Shown here one piece after another: positions 8,104-16,838 of a DNA stretch of 48,865 nucleotides (the stretch's first letter is position 1; every line of letters starts with the position of its first letter). Where the stretch lies: NCBI GenBank assembly GCA_023409975.1, contig JAEYQO010000074.1:1-48865 (forward strand), given 5' to 3'. The translations under genes were made by a program, and so were the position numbers. The notes beneath the pieces were generated by a model. That model searched no databases. It had not been told where the DNA came from and saw only the letters and a list, made by a program, of their open reading frames with translations. This DNA comes from Bacteroidota bacterium (GTDB taxonomy: Bacteria > Bacteroidota > Bacteroidia > Chitinophagales > Chitinophagaceae).

Positions 8104-11100
8104 TTAACGAAAGATAGAGACGTCACCTTTTACTTGTAAAGGTTCTCCGGTTTCACAAAGTGCGTCAAGAATGTACACGTACACATCAGGTTTCAATTGC
8201 TCCCCTTTATAGGTACCGTCCCAACCATAAGATTCCTGATTAGCAGGTATATTCTGGGCGTCGAACATCAGCTCTCCCCAGCGATTAAAAATTCGAAAGC
8301 GATTCACAATCGATAAGCCTTTACCCTGAGGGTAGTACCGGTCGTTGTTGCCATCACCATTTGGCGTGAAGGTATTAGCCATAAAAACCTGGCTGTTATC
8401 GCACTCGACAAATACCGTCACATCGTCCTGTGCTGTACATCCGAATGCATTGCTGACCTTCACCGTATAGGTTGTTGTCTTCTTAGGCATTGCAACCGCT
8501 GTCTGACAGTCTGTGCAACTGAGGCCCTCTGAAGGACTCCAGGAGTAGGAGTCAGTGTACTTCGCATCTGCAAAAAGATTGACCGGTGTTCCTGCAAGCG
8601 AACGCTGATCGGCACCTGCGTAGACTGAAGGCTGCGGATGCACGACCACATTGACTACCTGGGTATCCAGAAAACAATTGCCCTGTTTTACCACTACATA
8701 ATATTTTATAGTGGACTCTGGCGTAGCCACAGGGTTAGCGATATCAGTGGCAGAGAGGCCTTCCGAGGGATACCAGAAGTATTCATTCCCTCCGCTTGCG
8801 GTCAACTGCACGCTTTCGCCCTTGCAGATCGTATCGCCGGGACCGACAATTATCGGCTGCATCTCTATAACATTCACTACCACCTGATCAGAGTCTGAGC
8901 AACCATTGATATCTGTTCCTACCACGGTGTAAACTGTAGTCTGTGACGGATTAGCAAGTGGATCCGGACAGGAAGTACAGGATAGCCCGGTCGCCGGCGA
9001 CCATGAATAGGCCATAGCACCAGTCGCTGCCAGTTGCACAGGCACACCTTCACAAATAGTCTGATCGACACCAGCATCGACCACAGGCTGCTGGTGAAAG
9101 CCCACAGTCACCTGATCCGTGTTAGAACAGCCGTTCGCATCTATGCCCGTCACTGTGTAAGTAGCCGGTGCAGAAGGTGTCGCAACAGGATTGGCAATAT
9201 TAACTGCAGAAAGACCTGAAGCGGGTGACCAGCTATATTGAATCGCACCAGTTGCCTGTAGCTGCACAGAACCCAGACTACAAACCAGTTGATCCTTTCC
9301 CGCATCTACCTGCGGAAGTGGATTAACGGTCACTGTTATCGTAGCAGTATCAGTACAGCCGGCAGCGTTGGTACCCACCACTGTGTAAGTGGTGGTGGAA
9401 GAGAGCGTCGCCACAGGATTAGCAGAAATAACGGAAGACAAACCTGTCGCGGGCGACCAGCTATAGGTTTGAGCGCCGCCAGCCTGAAGCTGAACCGGCG
9501 TACCGGCACATACCGTAGTATCGTTACTAATGCTCAGCGTCGGAAGCCCGTTTACGGTTACTGTAACCTGATCACTTGCTTCACAACCATTCGCGTCGAC
9601 ACCCGTAACAGTATAGGTTGTTGTTGATGTAATAGTTACAGTAGGATTGGGACAGGTAGTACAGGAAAGTCCCGTCGCCGGAGACCAGGTATAGTTTACC
9701 GCGCCGGTAGCGTTAAGCTGAGTCGTCTGACCCAAACAAAGGTTCTGATCAGTTCCCGCGCTCACCTGTGGCAATGGATGGACCACAATAGTAATCATCG
9801 CTGTATCCACACAACCATTGGCGTTTGTCCCGGTGACAATATAAGTGGTTGTGGTAGCCGGTGAAGCAACCGGATTGGGACAGGTAGAACAGGAAAGACC
9901 CGTAGCCGGAAACCAGTCGTACGTGTCGGCACCTGCTGCCGTTAGTTGCGTTGAACCACCAGCACAGATTGCGGTATCTACCGCGTTCACTGCAACCTCA
10001 GGCAGGCTGTTCACGTTTACGGTAACAGAAGCAGTGGCACTGCACCCTGCCGTAGAAGTACCTGTTACTGTATAAGTAGTTGTGGTGGTTGGTGAGGCAA
10101 CGGGATTCGGACAATTGGTGCAGGAAAGATCAGTTATGGGAGACCAGCTATAGGTGGCTGCGCCTGATGTAGTCAGTTGCACGGAATCTCCCTCACAGAT
10201 TTGAGGATCAGGTCCCGTAACGATGGTGGGTATTGGATTAACAGTGACGGTGACCGTAGCTGTATCACTACATCCATTTGCGCTGATACCAATGACGGTA
10301 TAGGTTGTTGTAGTGGCGGGCAAGGCCGTAGGATTAGCAATATTGGTAGCAGAGAGCCCCGTGGCAGGTGACCAGCTATAAGAACTGGCGCCGGTGGCCT
10401 GTAGCTGCACGGGGGTGGCGCTCCCCTGACAGATTGATTGGGCAGGTCCGCCGCTCACGACTGGAGCGGCCAGAATCTCCACCGTTTTCACGATGGTATC
10501 GGTGCATCCAAATGCGGTGCCTGTTACCAGTGAAACTGTATAGCTACCGGGAGCAGCATAATAGTGGGAAGGGTTGTGGGCTGAGCTGGTACCACCATCA
10601 CCAAAGCTCCAGCTTCTGGTCGTTACCGGATTGATAGAAGAAAGTACTGTATCGGTAAACTGAACCGTACCATTATCGCAGATTGAAGCAGGTGTAAAAT
10701 CGAAATCAGCAACAACCTGGTCCACTCTGATCGTGTCAGCGCCTTCTATCGGCACTGTACAGGAAGCACCGTCACTCAGCAATAGTTTCGGCACATAGAT
10801 CCCTGGCTGGGTATAGGTATAGGTTGTCGCAGATCCGGTCGTGGTCTGTGTAACTCCATTATTCATATCCCAGACGAGGGTTGTTGTATTTACATTGGTG
10901 GAATTAAACTGTACCGTCATCGGAAGACAACCGTTTGTGGGCGTATAACTCAGGGTTCCGTTTGGTCCGAGTATGGTGATCGTTTTTGTAACTGTATCCA
11001 CACAGCCCGAAGCTGACTGCCCGATGAGACGAACATTGTAAGTGCCCGGAAGTGTAAAGACCGTAGTGGGGCTGGTGAGAATAGAAGTATTCCCATTATC

Positions 11101-14016
11101 AAAGTCCCATTGATAGTTTCCACCGTTTGCTGATGTGTTCGTGAATGTCACTGCCAGCGGAGGACAGGTAGCGAAGGTGTCACTTGCTGAGAAACTCAGG
11201 GAAACAGGAGTCACCTTGATGTACGCTGGGCGAAGGAGTGTATCTTTACACCCTGTATTATCTGTTACGATCAGACGTACGTTATAGTTTCCGGAACTGG
11301 TATAAGCATGTGTCGGTGCTGCAGCTGTAGAAGTATTGCCATCGCCAAAGTTCCACTGATAGCTAAGACCGGCACCGGTTGAAGTATTGGTAAACTGAAC
11401 AGGCTGTCCCGGACAGCGAATGGTGTCGGCTGTTGCGAAGGCAGCATTTGGTTTGTTTGCCTTGATATAGTTAGATTTTGTCAGTGTGGCTGTACAACCG
11501 TTGGCATCCGTCACTTTCAACTTCACATGATAAGTCCCGGTAGCATAAGTATGTGAAACAGTTGCCCCCGTGGTAGTGTTTGCAGCACCATCGCCAAAGG
11601 TCCATTCTCTGCTGACGATGGAAAGCGGCCCACTCGTGGAATTATCTGTAAACTGAACCACCAGTGGCGAGCAGCCGGTAACAGGTGTCGCAGTGAAATC
11701 CACAGTCGGACCAGCTACCGTAATGTAGTTCGTACGGGTAAATGTATCCGTGCAGTTTCGATTATCCTTTACCACGATCTTCACTGTGTAGGTGCCCGCA
11801 GCGGAATAAGCATGCGATGCGGTCCATCCTGTGGCCAGTGTGCTGGTGCCATCGCCCCAGTACCAGCTTACATTCTGAACAAAAGGAAGACTGGCACCAT
11901 TTGTTGCAGCAGTAAACTGAATGGTTTCACCTTTACAGGCAAGTGTATCAGAAGCCCAGAAATTGGCCAGTACCTGATAGAGGCGAATCGTATCCGTCTT
12001 CGTCGACACACAACCGGTGAGGGTGTTTGTAGCTGTCAGTGTGACCGGATAAGTTCCATAGGTATTGTAAATATGGGTGGGATTGGTGGCAGTAGAACTG
12101 TTTCCATCACCAAAATTCCAGCTAAATACAGTGCCTCCTACTGAAGTATTGTTGAAACTAACCTTCAGACGATTGCTGCAATCATAGCTAAAAGTATAGT
12201 TTGCTTTGGGCGGATGTACTACAACCGTTGTCTGAAAGGTATCCTTACAGCCATTATTGGTGGCGATAAGCCGCACGGTATAGGTGCCTTCTGCTGCGTA
12301 GGATTTCACAGGACTGAAAGTCGAACTGCTGCTTCCATCGCCAAAAGTCCAGAGCCAGGTCGTACCGGTTGGTCCCGTAGAAGTATTGGTGAAGGTCACT
12401 GGCTGACCCGGGCAAACCGGATTCGGAGCCGCAGTGAAGGAAGCAGATGGCTTGGTTCCTACAGCAACATGGAGCGGCGAACTGGTAAAGTTGCAACCAG
12501 GACCTGTACTGAAGTTTACCGTTACAGTGTAACTACCCGCATTTGGATAAACATGGCTCATGGAGGGTCCACCCGCTACTATTGTTCCGTCACCGAAATT
12601 CCAGGTGTAGGACGTTACCGTTACTCCTGCAGGAACGTTCGCGTTAAACTGAATGCTGGCAGGGGCACAATGAGAATTCGTGGTCGTGCTCACTGTCATT
12701 ACCGGGTTGGCAACTTTGATATAGTTCGTTCTGGTAAGCGTATCCGTGCAGCCGCTGGCGTTATAAGCTATAAGCTTCACGGTGTAGGTTCCGAGTGCTG
12801 TGTAGGTCTTGGAAGGATTAGCAGCGGTAGAAGTAGTGCCGTCACCAAAAAGCCAGAGATAGCTTGTGGCGCCTGTAGTGGTGTTTGAAAACTGCGTCGT
12901 AAACGGAGCGGTACAACCATTGGTAGGACTGGCAGTGAATTGTGCATCGGGTCCTGCCTGTACGGTGACTGTCTGAGTGGTAGAATCAGCACAGTTACCG
13001 CTAAAGACTACTTTTAGTTTTACCGTATAGGTGCCCGGGGTGTTGTATATCTTGGTGGGATTTGTCGCCGTGCTGCTGGTACCATCGCCAAAATACCAGG
13101 TGCTTGTGCCGGGACCGGGAACGGACGTGTTCGTAAAACTGATGGATTGACCCGTGCAAATTGTGGTGGCCGACTTCGTAAATGCAGCATCCAGCGTACC
13201 TGCACTAACGTAGTTTGTACGGATAAGGGTGTCGGTACATCCGGCGTTATTATAGACTACCAGCCGAACCGTATAGGTGCCGGGAGTCGTATAAGTATAG
13301 GAGGGATTAGCTGCTGTAGAAGTGGAACCATTCCCAAAATCCCAGAGCCAGGATGTGGCGCCGGTAGAGGAATTCGAAAAGTTCACCGTATGAGGCGCCG
13401 CGCAGGAATTCGGATTGGCTGCCGTAAATCCCGCTACCGGCTGTGTAGTGACCTGGATATACTGGTTCTTGGTAAGGAGCCTGCTACATCCATTGCTATT
13501 GGTAACATGCAGCGTGACATTGTAGTTACCTACGGTGTTATAGGTATGGCTGGGGTTCTGTAACGTGGAGGTGGACCCATCACCAAAATCCCATAAATAG
13601 GTTGCAGTGCCGGCAGAGCCCAGAACTGACTGATCTGTAAATTGAATAGTAGTGGGAAGACAGGTAACACTGGTATCACTGGCTACGAAAGCCACGACAG
13701 GCGATGGATTCACCGTGATAAAATTCGTGGAAGTCTTCGTGTTGGAGCTTGAGCCGTCAGATACCGTCAGTTTAACGGTATAGGTCCCGGGGATAATGTA
13801 AGTCGTAGATGGATTCTGTACGGTTGAAGTTGTTCCGTTTCCAAGGTCCCAGAACCAGCTTGAAGGACTTCCTGAGCTTTGATCCGTAAACTGTACCAGA
13901 ATGGGTGAACAGCCATTCATTGTTGAGGCTGTAAAATCTGCACTGAGCTGTCCAAACGAAACAATTGGCAACAGCATCCCCATCATACACCAAAAGGTGT
14001 ATAAACATCTTTTCAT
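8104..14016 (-). CDS. giant PKD/Ig-like repeat surface protein with T9SS type B (gliding-motility) C-terminal domain
   Basis: A 1970-residue secreted adhesin. A signal peptide (about 1-22) is followed by about fourteen tandem PKD domains (about 23-1175), each roughly 80 residues with W-x-F-GDG, a Y-x-x-x-GTYTV strand and a final C-x-DT or GC motif. Then come nine Ig-like repeats of about 76 residues (about 1175-1875) with the core YSWSPATGLS, ANP or CPNP, TTTYTV and NGC. The C-terminal 95 residues are a CHU_C/type B sorting domain (ANTFTPNGDGNND, FRIFNRWGELMF, GWDGTYKG, DVYVYIL). PKD proteins of this build, such as SprB, are exported by the T9SS and displayed for adhesion or gliding. The downstream PorP/SprF gene is its likely partner. 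The paired cysteines in most units may form disulfides. Substrate is unknown. Confidence 0.95.
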   Translation of the reverse strand: MKRCLYTFWCMMGMLLPIVSFGQLSADFTASTMNGCSPILVQFTDQSSGSPSSWFWDLGNGTTSTVQNPSTTYIIPGTYTVKLTVSDGSSSNTKTSTNFITVNPSPVVAFVASDTSVTCLPTTIQFTDQSVLGSAGTATYLWDFGDGSTSTLQNPSHTYNTVGNYNVTLHVTNSNGCSRLLTKNQYIQVTTQPVAGFTAANPNSCAAPHTVNFSNSSTGATSWLWDFGNGSTSTAANPSYTYTTPGTYTVRLVVYNNAGCTDTLIRTNYVSAGTLDAAFTKSATTICTGQSISFTNTSVPGPGTSTWYFGDGTSSTATNPTKIYNTPGTYTVKLKVVFSGNCADSTTQTVTVQAGPDAQFTASPTNGCTAPFTTQFSNTTTGATSYLWLFGDGTTSTAANPSKTYTALGTYTVKLIAYNASGCTDTLTRTNYIKVANPVMTVSTTTNSHCAPASIQFNANVPAGVTVTSYTWNFGDGTIVAGGPSMSHVYPNAGSYTVTVNFSTGPGCNFTSSPLHVAVGTKPSASFTAAPNPVCPGQPVTFTNTSTGPTGTTWLWTFGDGSSSSTFSPVKSYAAEGTYTVRLIATNNGCKDTFQTTVVVHPPKANYTFSYDCSNRLKVSFNNTSVGGTVFSWNFGDGNSSTATNPTHIYNTYGTYPVTLTATNTLTGCVSTKTDTIRLYQVLANFWASDTLACKGETIQFTAATNGASLPFVQNVSWYWGDGTSTLATGWTASHAYSAAGTYTVKIVVKDNRNCTDTFTRTNYITVAGPTVDFTATPVTGCSPLVVQFTDNSTSGPLSIVSREWTFGDGAANTTTGATVSHTYATGTYHVKLKVTDANGCTATLTKSNYIKANKPNAAFATADTIRCPGQPVQFTNTSTGAGLSYQWNFGDGNTSTAAAPTHAYTSSGNYNVRLIVTDNTGCKDTLLRPAYIKVTPVSLSFSASDTFATCPPLAVTFTNTSANGGNYQWDFDNGNTSILTSPTTVFTLPGTYNVRLIGQSASGCVDTVTKTITILGPNGTLSYTPTNGCLPMTVQFNSTNVNTTTLVWDMNNGVTQTTTGSATTYTYTQPGIYVPKLLLSDGASCTVPIEGADTIRVDQVVADFDFTPASICDNGTVQFTDTVLSSINPVTTRSWSFGDGGTSSAHNPSHYYAAPGSYTVSLVTGTAFGCTDTIVKTVEILAAPVVSGGPAQSICQGSATPVQLQATGASSYSWSPATGLSATNIANPTALPATTTTYTVIGISANGCSDTATVTVTVNPIPTIVTGPDPQICEGDSVQLTTSGAATYSWSPITDLSCTNCPNPVASPTTTTTYTVTGTSTAGCSATASVTVNVNSLPEVAVNAVDTAICAGGSTQLTAAGADTYDWFPATGLSCSTCPNPVASPATTTTYIVTGTNANGCVDTAMITIVVHPLPQVSAGTDQNLCLGQTTQLNATGAVNYTWSPATGLSCTTCPNPTVTITSTTTYTVTGVDANGCEASDQVTVTVNGLPTLSISNDTTVCAGTPVQLQAGGAQTYSWSPATGLSSVISANPVATLSSTTTYTVVGTNAAGCTDTATITVTVNPLPQVDAGKDQLVCSLGSVQLQATGAIQYSWSPASGLSAVNIANPVATPSAPATYTVTGIDANGCSNTDQVTVGFHQQPVVDAGVDQTICEGVPVQLAATGAMAYSWSPATGLSCTSCPDPLANPSQTTVYTVVGTDINGCSDSDQVVVNVIEMQPIIVGPGDTICKGESVQLTASGGNEYFWYPSEGLSATDIANPVATPESTIKYYVVVKQGNCFLDTQVVNVVVHPQPSVYAGADQRSLAGTPVNLFADAKYTDSYSWSPSEGLSCTDCQTAVAMPKKTTTYTVKVSNAFGCTAQDDVTVFVECDNSQVFMANTFTPNGDGNNDRYYPQGKGLSIVNRFRIFNRWGELMFDAQNIPANQESYGWDGTYKGEQLKPDVYVYILDALCETGEPLQVKGDVSIFR
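8395..10480 (-). repeat. nine tandem about 228-bp coding repeats (Ig-like 'SWSP' units)
   Basis: Within the giant surface protein gene, nine units of roughly 76 codons each repeat the core Y-S-W-SPATGLS followed by a CPNP or ANP turn and TTTYTV. Neighbouring units are close enough that DNA identity between some pairs is visibly high, which can drive unit gain or loss by recombination. Confidence 0.85.
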
Positions 14017-14036
14017 AAATGCAATAAATAATATAA

Positions 14037-14093
14037 AAAAATCTCCTCTCCTAAAACTGAATTGCTGCTGATATTGATTAAACCTCTCCTCTT
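14037..14093 (-). promoter_or_regulatory. 5' leader of the giant protein gene with two polypurine tracts
   Basis: The predicted leader is about 105 bases. On the minus strand it carries two copies of AGGAGAGG (within 14083-14093 and 14043-14052), about 41 bases apart. The copy nearer the start lies about 30 bases before the ATG, further than a normal Shine-Dalgarno position. This is unusual because the other leaders here lack purine tracts. Confidence 0.35.
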
Positions 14094-14124
14094 AACGCAA
14101 TAGATCAGATACAGTTAGGTAACG

Positions 14125-14132
14125 CAAAATTA
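14125..14132 (-). promoter_or_regulatory. -7 box (TAATTTTG) for the adhesin-PorP/SprF operon
   Basis: Perfect TAnnTTTG match on the minus strand. It lies in the 164-base gap between pdxJ and the giant gene and predicts a start near 14121. A TTTG lies upstream, but only 14 bases away. Confidence 0.45.
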
Positions 14133-14180
14133 GGTATTTAACTAAACAAACACCTAAAATAAACGAAAATAAATATTTAT

Positions 14181-14906
14181 TTATTTATTGATGAGCTTCC
14201 TGCGATACATCTGTATTACGTTCTCCAGTCCATAATACAAAGCATCGCTGATGAGGGCGTGTCCGATAGATACTTCAAGAAGATTAGGAATTGACTGACT
14301 GAAGAAGCCCAGGTTCTGTAGATCCAGATCATGGCCAGCGTTGACCCCAAGTCCCCGGGTGGCTGCTACGCTGGCAGCTTTGATATAGGCTGCGATCGCC
14401 CTAGCCGGATTGTGCGGAAATTCTTTGGCATAGGCCTCTGTATAGAGTTCGATTCTGTCCGTGCCTGTATCCGCTGCCGCAGCCACCAGTTCATCCACAG
14501 GATCCACAAAAATGGACACCCGGATACCCGCCGACTTAAATACTGCTATCATCTCTCTGAGATAATCAGCTTTTTCAATGGTATCCCATCCATGGTTAGA
14601 AGTGAGCTGCCCCGGATCGTCAGGAACCAGCGTCACCTGGTGCGGCTTCGTTTCCAGAACCAGATCCACAAACCTTGGCTCTGTAGGATTGCCTTCGATA
14701 TTGAACTCTGTGGTTATGATCTTTCTGATATCTCGTACATCACTGTAACGGATATGGCGTTCATCAGGGCGGGGATGAACAGTGATCCCCTCGGCGCCGA
14801 ACTTCTGACAATCGATCGCTGCCTTCAGTACGTCGGGCTTATTCCCTCCTCGGCTGTTCCTGATAGTAGCAATCTTGTTGATGTTGACAGAGAGTTTCGC
14901 AGACAT
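14181..14906 (-). CDS. pdxJ: pyridoxine 5'-phosphate synthase
   Basis: PdxJ condenses 3-amino-2-oxopropyl phosphate (1-amino-acetone 3-phosphate) with 1-deoxy-D-xylulose 5-phosphate to make pyridoxine 5'-phosphate, the last ring-forming step of DXP-dependent vitamin B6 synthesis in the cytoplasm. The 241-residue product is full length. The N-terminal SVNINKIATIRNSRGG motif binds phosphate, and the catalytic set is present: H44 in TVHPRPDERH, E71 in NIEGNP and H192 in GVNAGHDL, one residue off from E. coli numbering (H45, E72, H193). It stands alone and is divergent from the peptide-binding lipoprotein gene, with its own -7 box 18 bases before the ATG. Confidence 0.96.
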   Translation of the reverse strand: MSAKLSVNINKIATIRNSRGGNKPDVLKAAIDCQKFGAEGITVHPRPDERHIRYSDVRDIRKIITTEFNIEGNPTEPRFVDLVLETKPHQVTLVPDDPGQLTSNHGWDTIEKADYLREMIAVFKSAGIRVSIFVDPVDELVAAAADTGTDRIELYTEAYAKEFPHNPARAIAAYIKAASVAATRGLGVNAGHDLDLQNLGFFSQSIPNLLEVSIGHALISDALYYGLENVIQMYRRKLINK

Positions 14907-14923
14907 GAGTTCTGGTTTGGCAT

Positions 14924-14931
14924 CAAAATTA
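14924..14931 (-). promoter_or_regulatory. -7 box (TAATTTTG) for pdxJ
   Basis: Perfect TAnnTTTG match on the minus strand, predicting a start near 14920 and a leader of about 14 bases before the pdxJ ATG at 14906. An inverted repeat GCAATT-CCTA-AATTGC lies just upstream (14935-14950), between pdxJ and the divergent gene. Confidence 0.5.
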
Positions 14932-14954
14932 GGCGCAATTCCTAAATTGCATCG

Positions 14955-16607
14955 ATGGGTTTCCTAAGGCACAAACTTACGCTGATTATCTGCACCATAT
15001 GGATGCTGTCATTGGCTATTTCCTGTGGTAACCGATCCGGCACAAGCGAAGAACAAACTTTCTACCTCAATTATTCTGCTGGCACAGTAGAGTCGCTTGA
15101 CCCTGCCTTCGCAAGAAACCTGTACAATATGTGGACTGACCATATGTTGTATAATACTCTCGTAGAAACCAATGAGCGATTGGAACTGGTGCCATCACTC
15201 GCAACCCGGTGGACGGTTTCAGAAGATGGACTCAGCTACCATTTCTTCCTCAGAGACGATGTTTACTTCCATGACAATGACCTGTTCCCCGGCGGGAAAG
15301 GAAGGAAAATGACGGCTGCCGATGTTGTTTACAGCTTCAACAGATTGATCGATCCTGCCATTGCTTCAAGCGGTGCCTGGATTTTTAATGACCGGGTAGC
15401 GGAAGAATTGCCATTTTCCGCAATTGACGATACGACGCTCCTGATCCGCCTGAGCGCCCCCTTCCGGCCGTTGCCCGAAATCCTGAGCATGCCCTATTGC
15501 AGTATCGTTCCCAGAGAGGTGGCAGAAAAGTACGGGAAGGACTTTGCCAGGAATCCCTGCGGAACAGGACCTTTCCGGTTCCACTACTGGGACGAGGGAA
15601 ATGTACTGGTGCTCAGACGCAATGAACAATATTGGGAACGTGATGAACAGGGAACAGGATTGCCTTATCTCAAAGCGGTTCAAATAGGGTTTGTCGACAG
15701 CAAGGCAACGGAATTCTTCCTGTTCCTTCAAGGCAAAATCGACTTTGTCAACAATATCGACGGATCTTTCAAAGACCTGGTGCTCACTAAAAATGGTGAG
15801 CTCAAACCGGAGTTCAGTGAACGGATCAGATTGACCAAAAACGTGTATCTGAACACGGAATACATCGGTTTCCTGGTCGATACAAACCATCATCTTCTTC
15901 AGCAGTCTGCCCTCGGTAATCCTCTTGTACGTCAGGCTATCAATTATGCTATCGACAAGCAGAAGATCATCCGGTACCTGAAGAATGGCATTGGCTTACC
16001 CGCCAACGCAGGTTTCATTCCAAGGGGAATTCCCGGCCACGACAGTATCGGTAGCTTTGGATACAGCTATGACCCTCAGAAAGCGCTTCAGCTTCTGGAG
16101 CAGGCGGGCTATCCCAACGGCCGGGGACTGCCCGAGTTCCCTATTCTCACACCAGACAACTGGGCGGATATAGTAAACTTCGTAGTCACACAACTACAGG
16201 ATGTGGGCATACAAGCCAGAACCGAAATCATTCAGGCGAATGTTCTGAGACAGCAAATGAGCAAGTCTGAGGCTCCCGCTTTTCGTGCACAGTGGATTGC
16301 CGATTATCCAGATGCTGAAACGTTCCTTGCTTTCTTCTACGGTGGCAATCCGGCACCTCCCAATTATAGCCGGCTGCAGAATCGTACCTTCGATCGGCTG
16401 TATGAACAGAGCATGAACGAACCTGACAGCGTTCGGAGACTACTTTACAGAAAAATGGATAGTATTGCCATGCGTGAGGCACCTGTGATTCCGTTATTCT
16501 ACGACCAGATGCTGCATTTCACACAGCCCTATGTCAGCGGGTTTACAAGCAACCCGATGAATCTGATCGATCTCAAACGTGTACGAAAAGAAAATCCTCA
16601 AAAATAG
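14955..16607 (+). CDS. ABC-type peptide-binding lipoprotein (SBP_bac_5 family)
   Basis: A 550-residue substrate-binding lipoprotein of the DppA/OppA type (solute-binding family 5), which captures peptides or similar solutes outside the inner membrane. The lipobox is LAISC (Cys 24). The family signature is clear: S-L-DPAFARN, LVPSLATRWTVSEDGLSYHF-type segment near residue 75, DVVYSFNRLIDP, GTGPFRF near residue 200, V-R-Q-A-I-N-Y-A-I-D-K-Q-K-I near 325 and a C-terminal P-V-I-P-L-F-Y segment. No permease or ATPase genes lie beside it, so it either serves a transporter elsewhere or is a Bacteroidota orphan binding protein. It is convergent with the TPR gene across a 231-base gap. Confidence 0.92.
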   Translation: MGFLRHKLTLIICTIWMLSLAISCGNRSGTSEEQTFYLNYSAGTVESLDPAFARNLYNMWTDHMLYNTLVETNERLELVPSLATRWTVSEDGLSYHFFLRDDVYFHDNDLFPGGKGRKMTAADVVYSFNRLIDPAIASSGAWIFNDRVAEELPFSAIDDTTLLIRLSAPFRPLPEILSMPYCSIVPREVAEKYGKDFARNPCGTGPFRFHYWDEGNVLVLRRNEQYWERDEQGTGLPYLKAVQIGFVDSKATEFFLFLQGKIDFVNNIDGSFKDLVLTKNGELKPEFSERIRLTKNVYLNTEYIGFLVDTNHHLLQQSALGNPLVRQAINYAIDKQKIIRYLKNGIGLPANAGFIPRGIPGHDSIGSFGYSYDPQKALQLLEQAGYPNGRGLPEFPILTPDNWADIVNFVVTQLQDVGIQARTEIIQANVLRQQMSKSEAPAFRAQWIADYPDAETFLAFFYGGNPAPPNYSRLQNRTFDRLYEQSMNEPDSVRRLLYRKMDSIAMREAPVIPLFYDQMLHFTQPYVSGFTSNPMNLIDLKRVRKENPQK

Positions 16608-16625
16608 GTTCTGGAGATCTGATAC

Positions 16626-16680
16626 TCCCTATATATTCCCTATACCCTCCCTATAAGGTCCCTCGAAACTCCCTATACCC
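16626..16680. repeat. five-unit array with an 11-bp period (TCCCTATA core)
   Basis: TCCCTATA occurs at 16626, 16637, 16648 and 16670, with a degenerate TCCCTCGA at 16659, so five units follow at exactly 11-base steps. Each unit is TCCCTATA plus three variable bases. The array lies in the convergent gap between the peptide-binding lipoprotein and the TPR gene. The rest of that gap up to 16784 shows nothing I recognise. Confidence 0.75.
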
Positions 16681-16784
16681 TTTAAGTATCACTTGGTTCA
16701 CATAGAGTACTGCTCCTATCCACAGCATGGAATAACATACGCTGTTCTACTTCATGCTATCCTGAATGTCATTGATGACACACC

Positions 16785-16816
16785 AAAAAAAAACCGTCCC
16801 GGTTCCGGAACGGCTT
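16785..16816 (-). terminator. intrinsic terminator of the TPR gene
   Basis: On the minus strand a GC-rich stem (16816-16805 with 16802-16791, two G-U pairs) is followed by nine T. It lies 22 bases after the TPR stop. The drawn loop is only 2 bases, so the innermost pairs probably open. Confidence 0.8.
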
Positions 16817-16838
16817 AAAAACTAATGTGCTTAAGGTG

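Noticed and set aside
12214..12888. 224-codon plus-strand frame rich in Arg, Gly and Cys
   Set aside because: Antisense to the PKD repeats; repeat coding sequence commonly leaves long open antisense frames.
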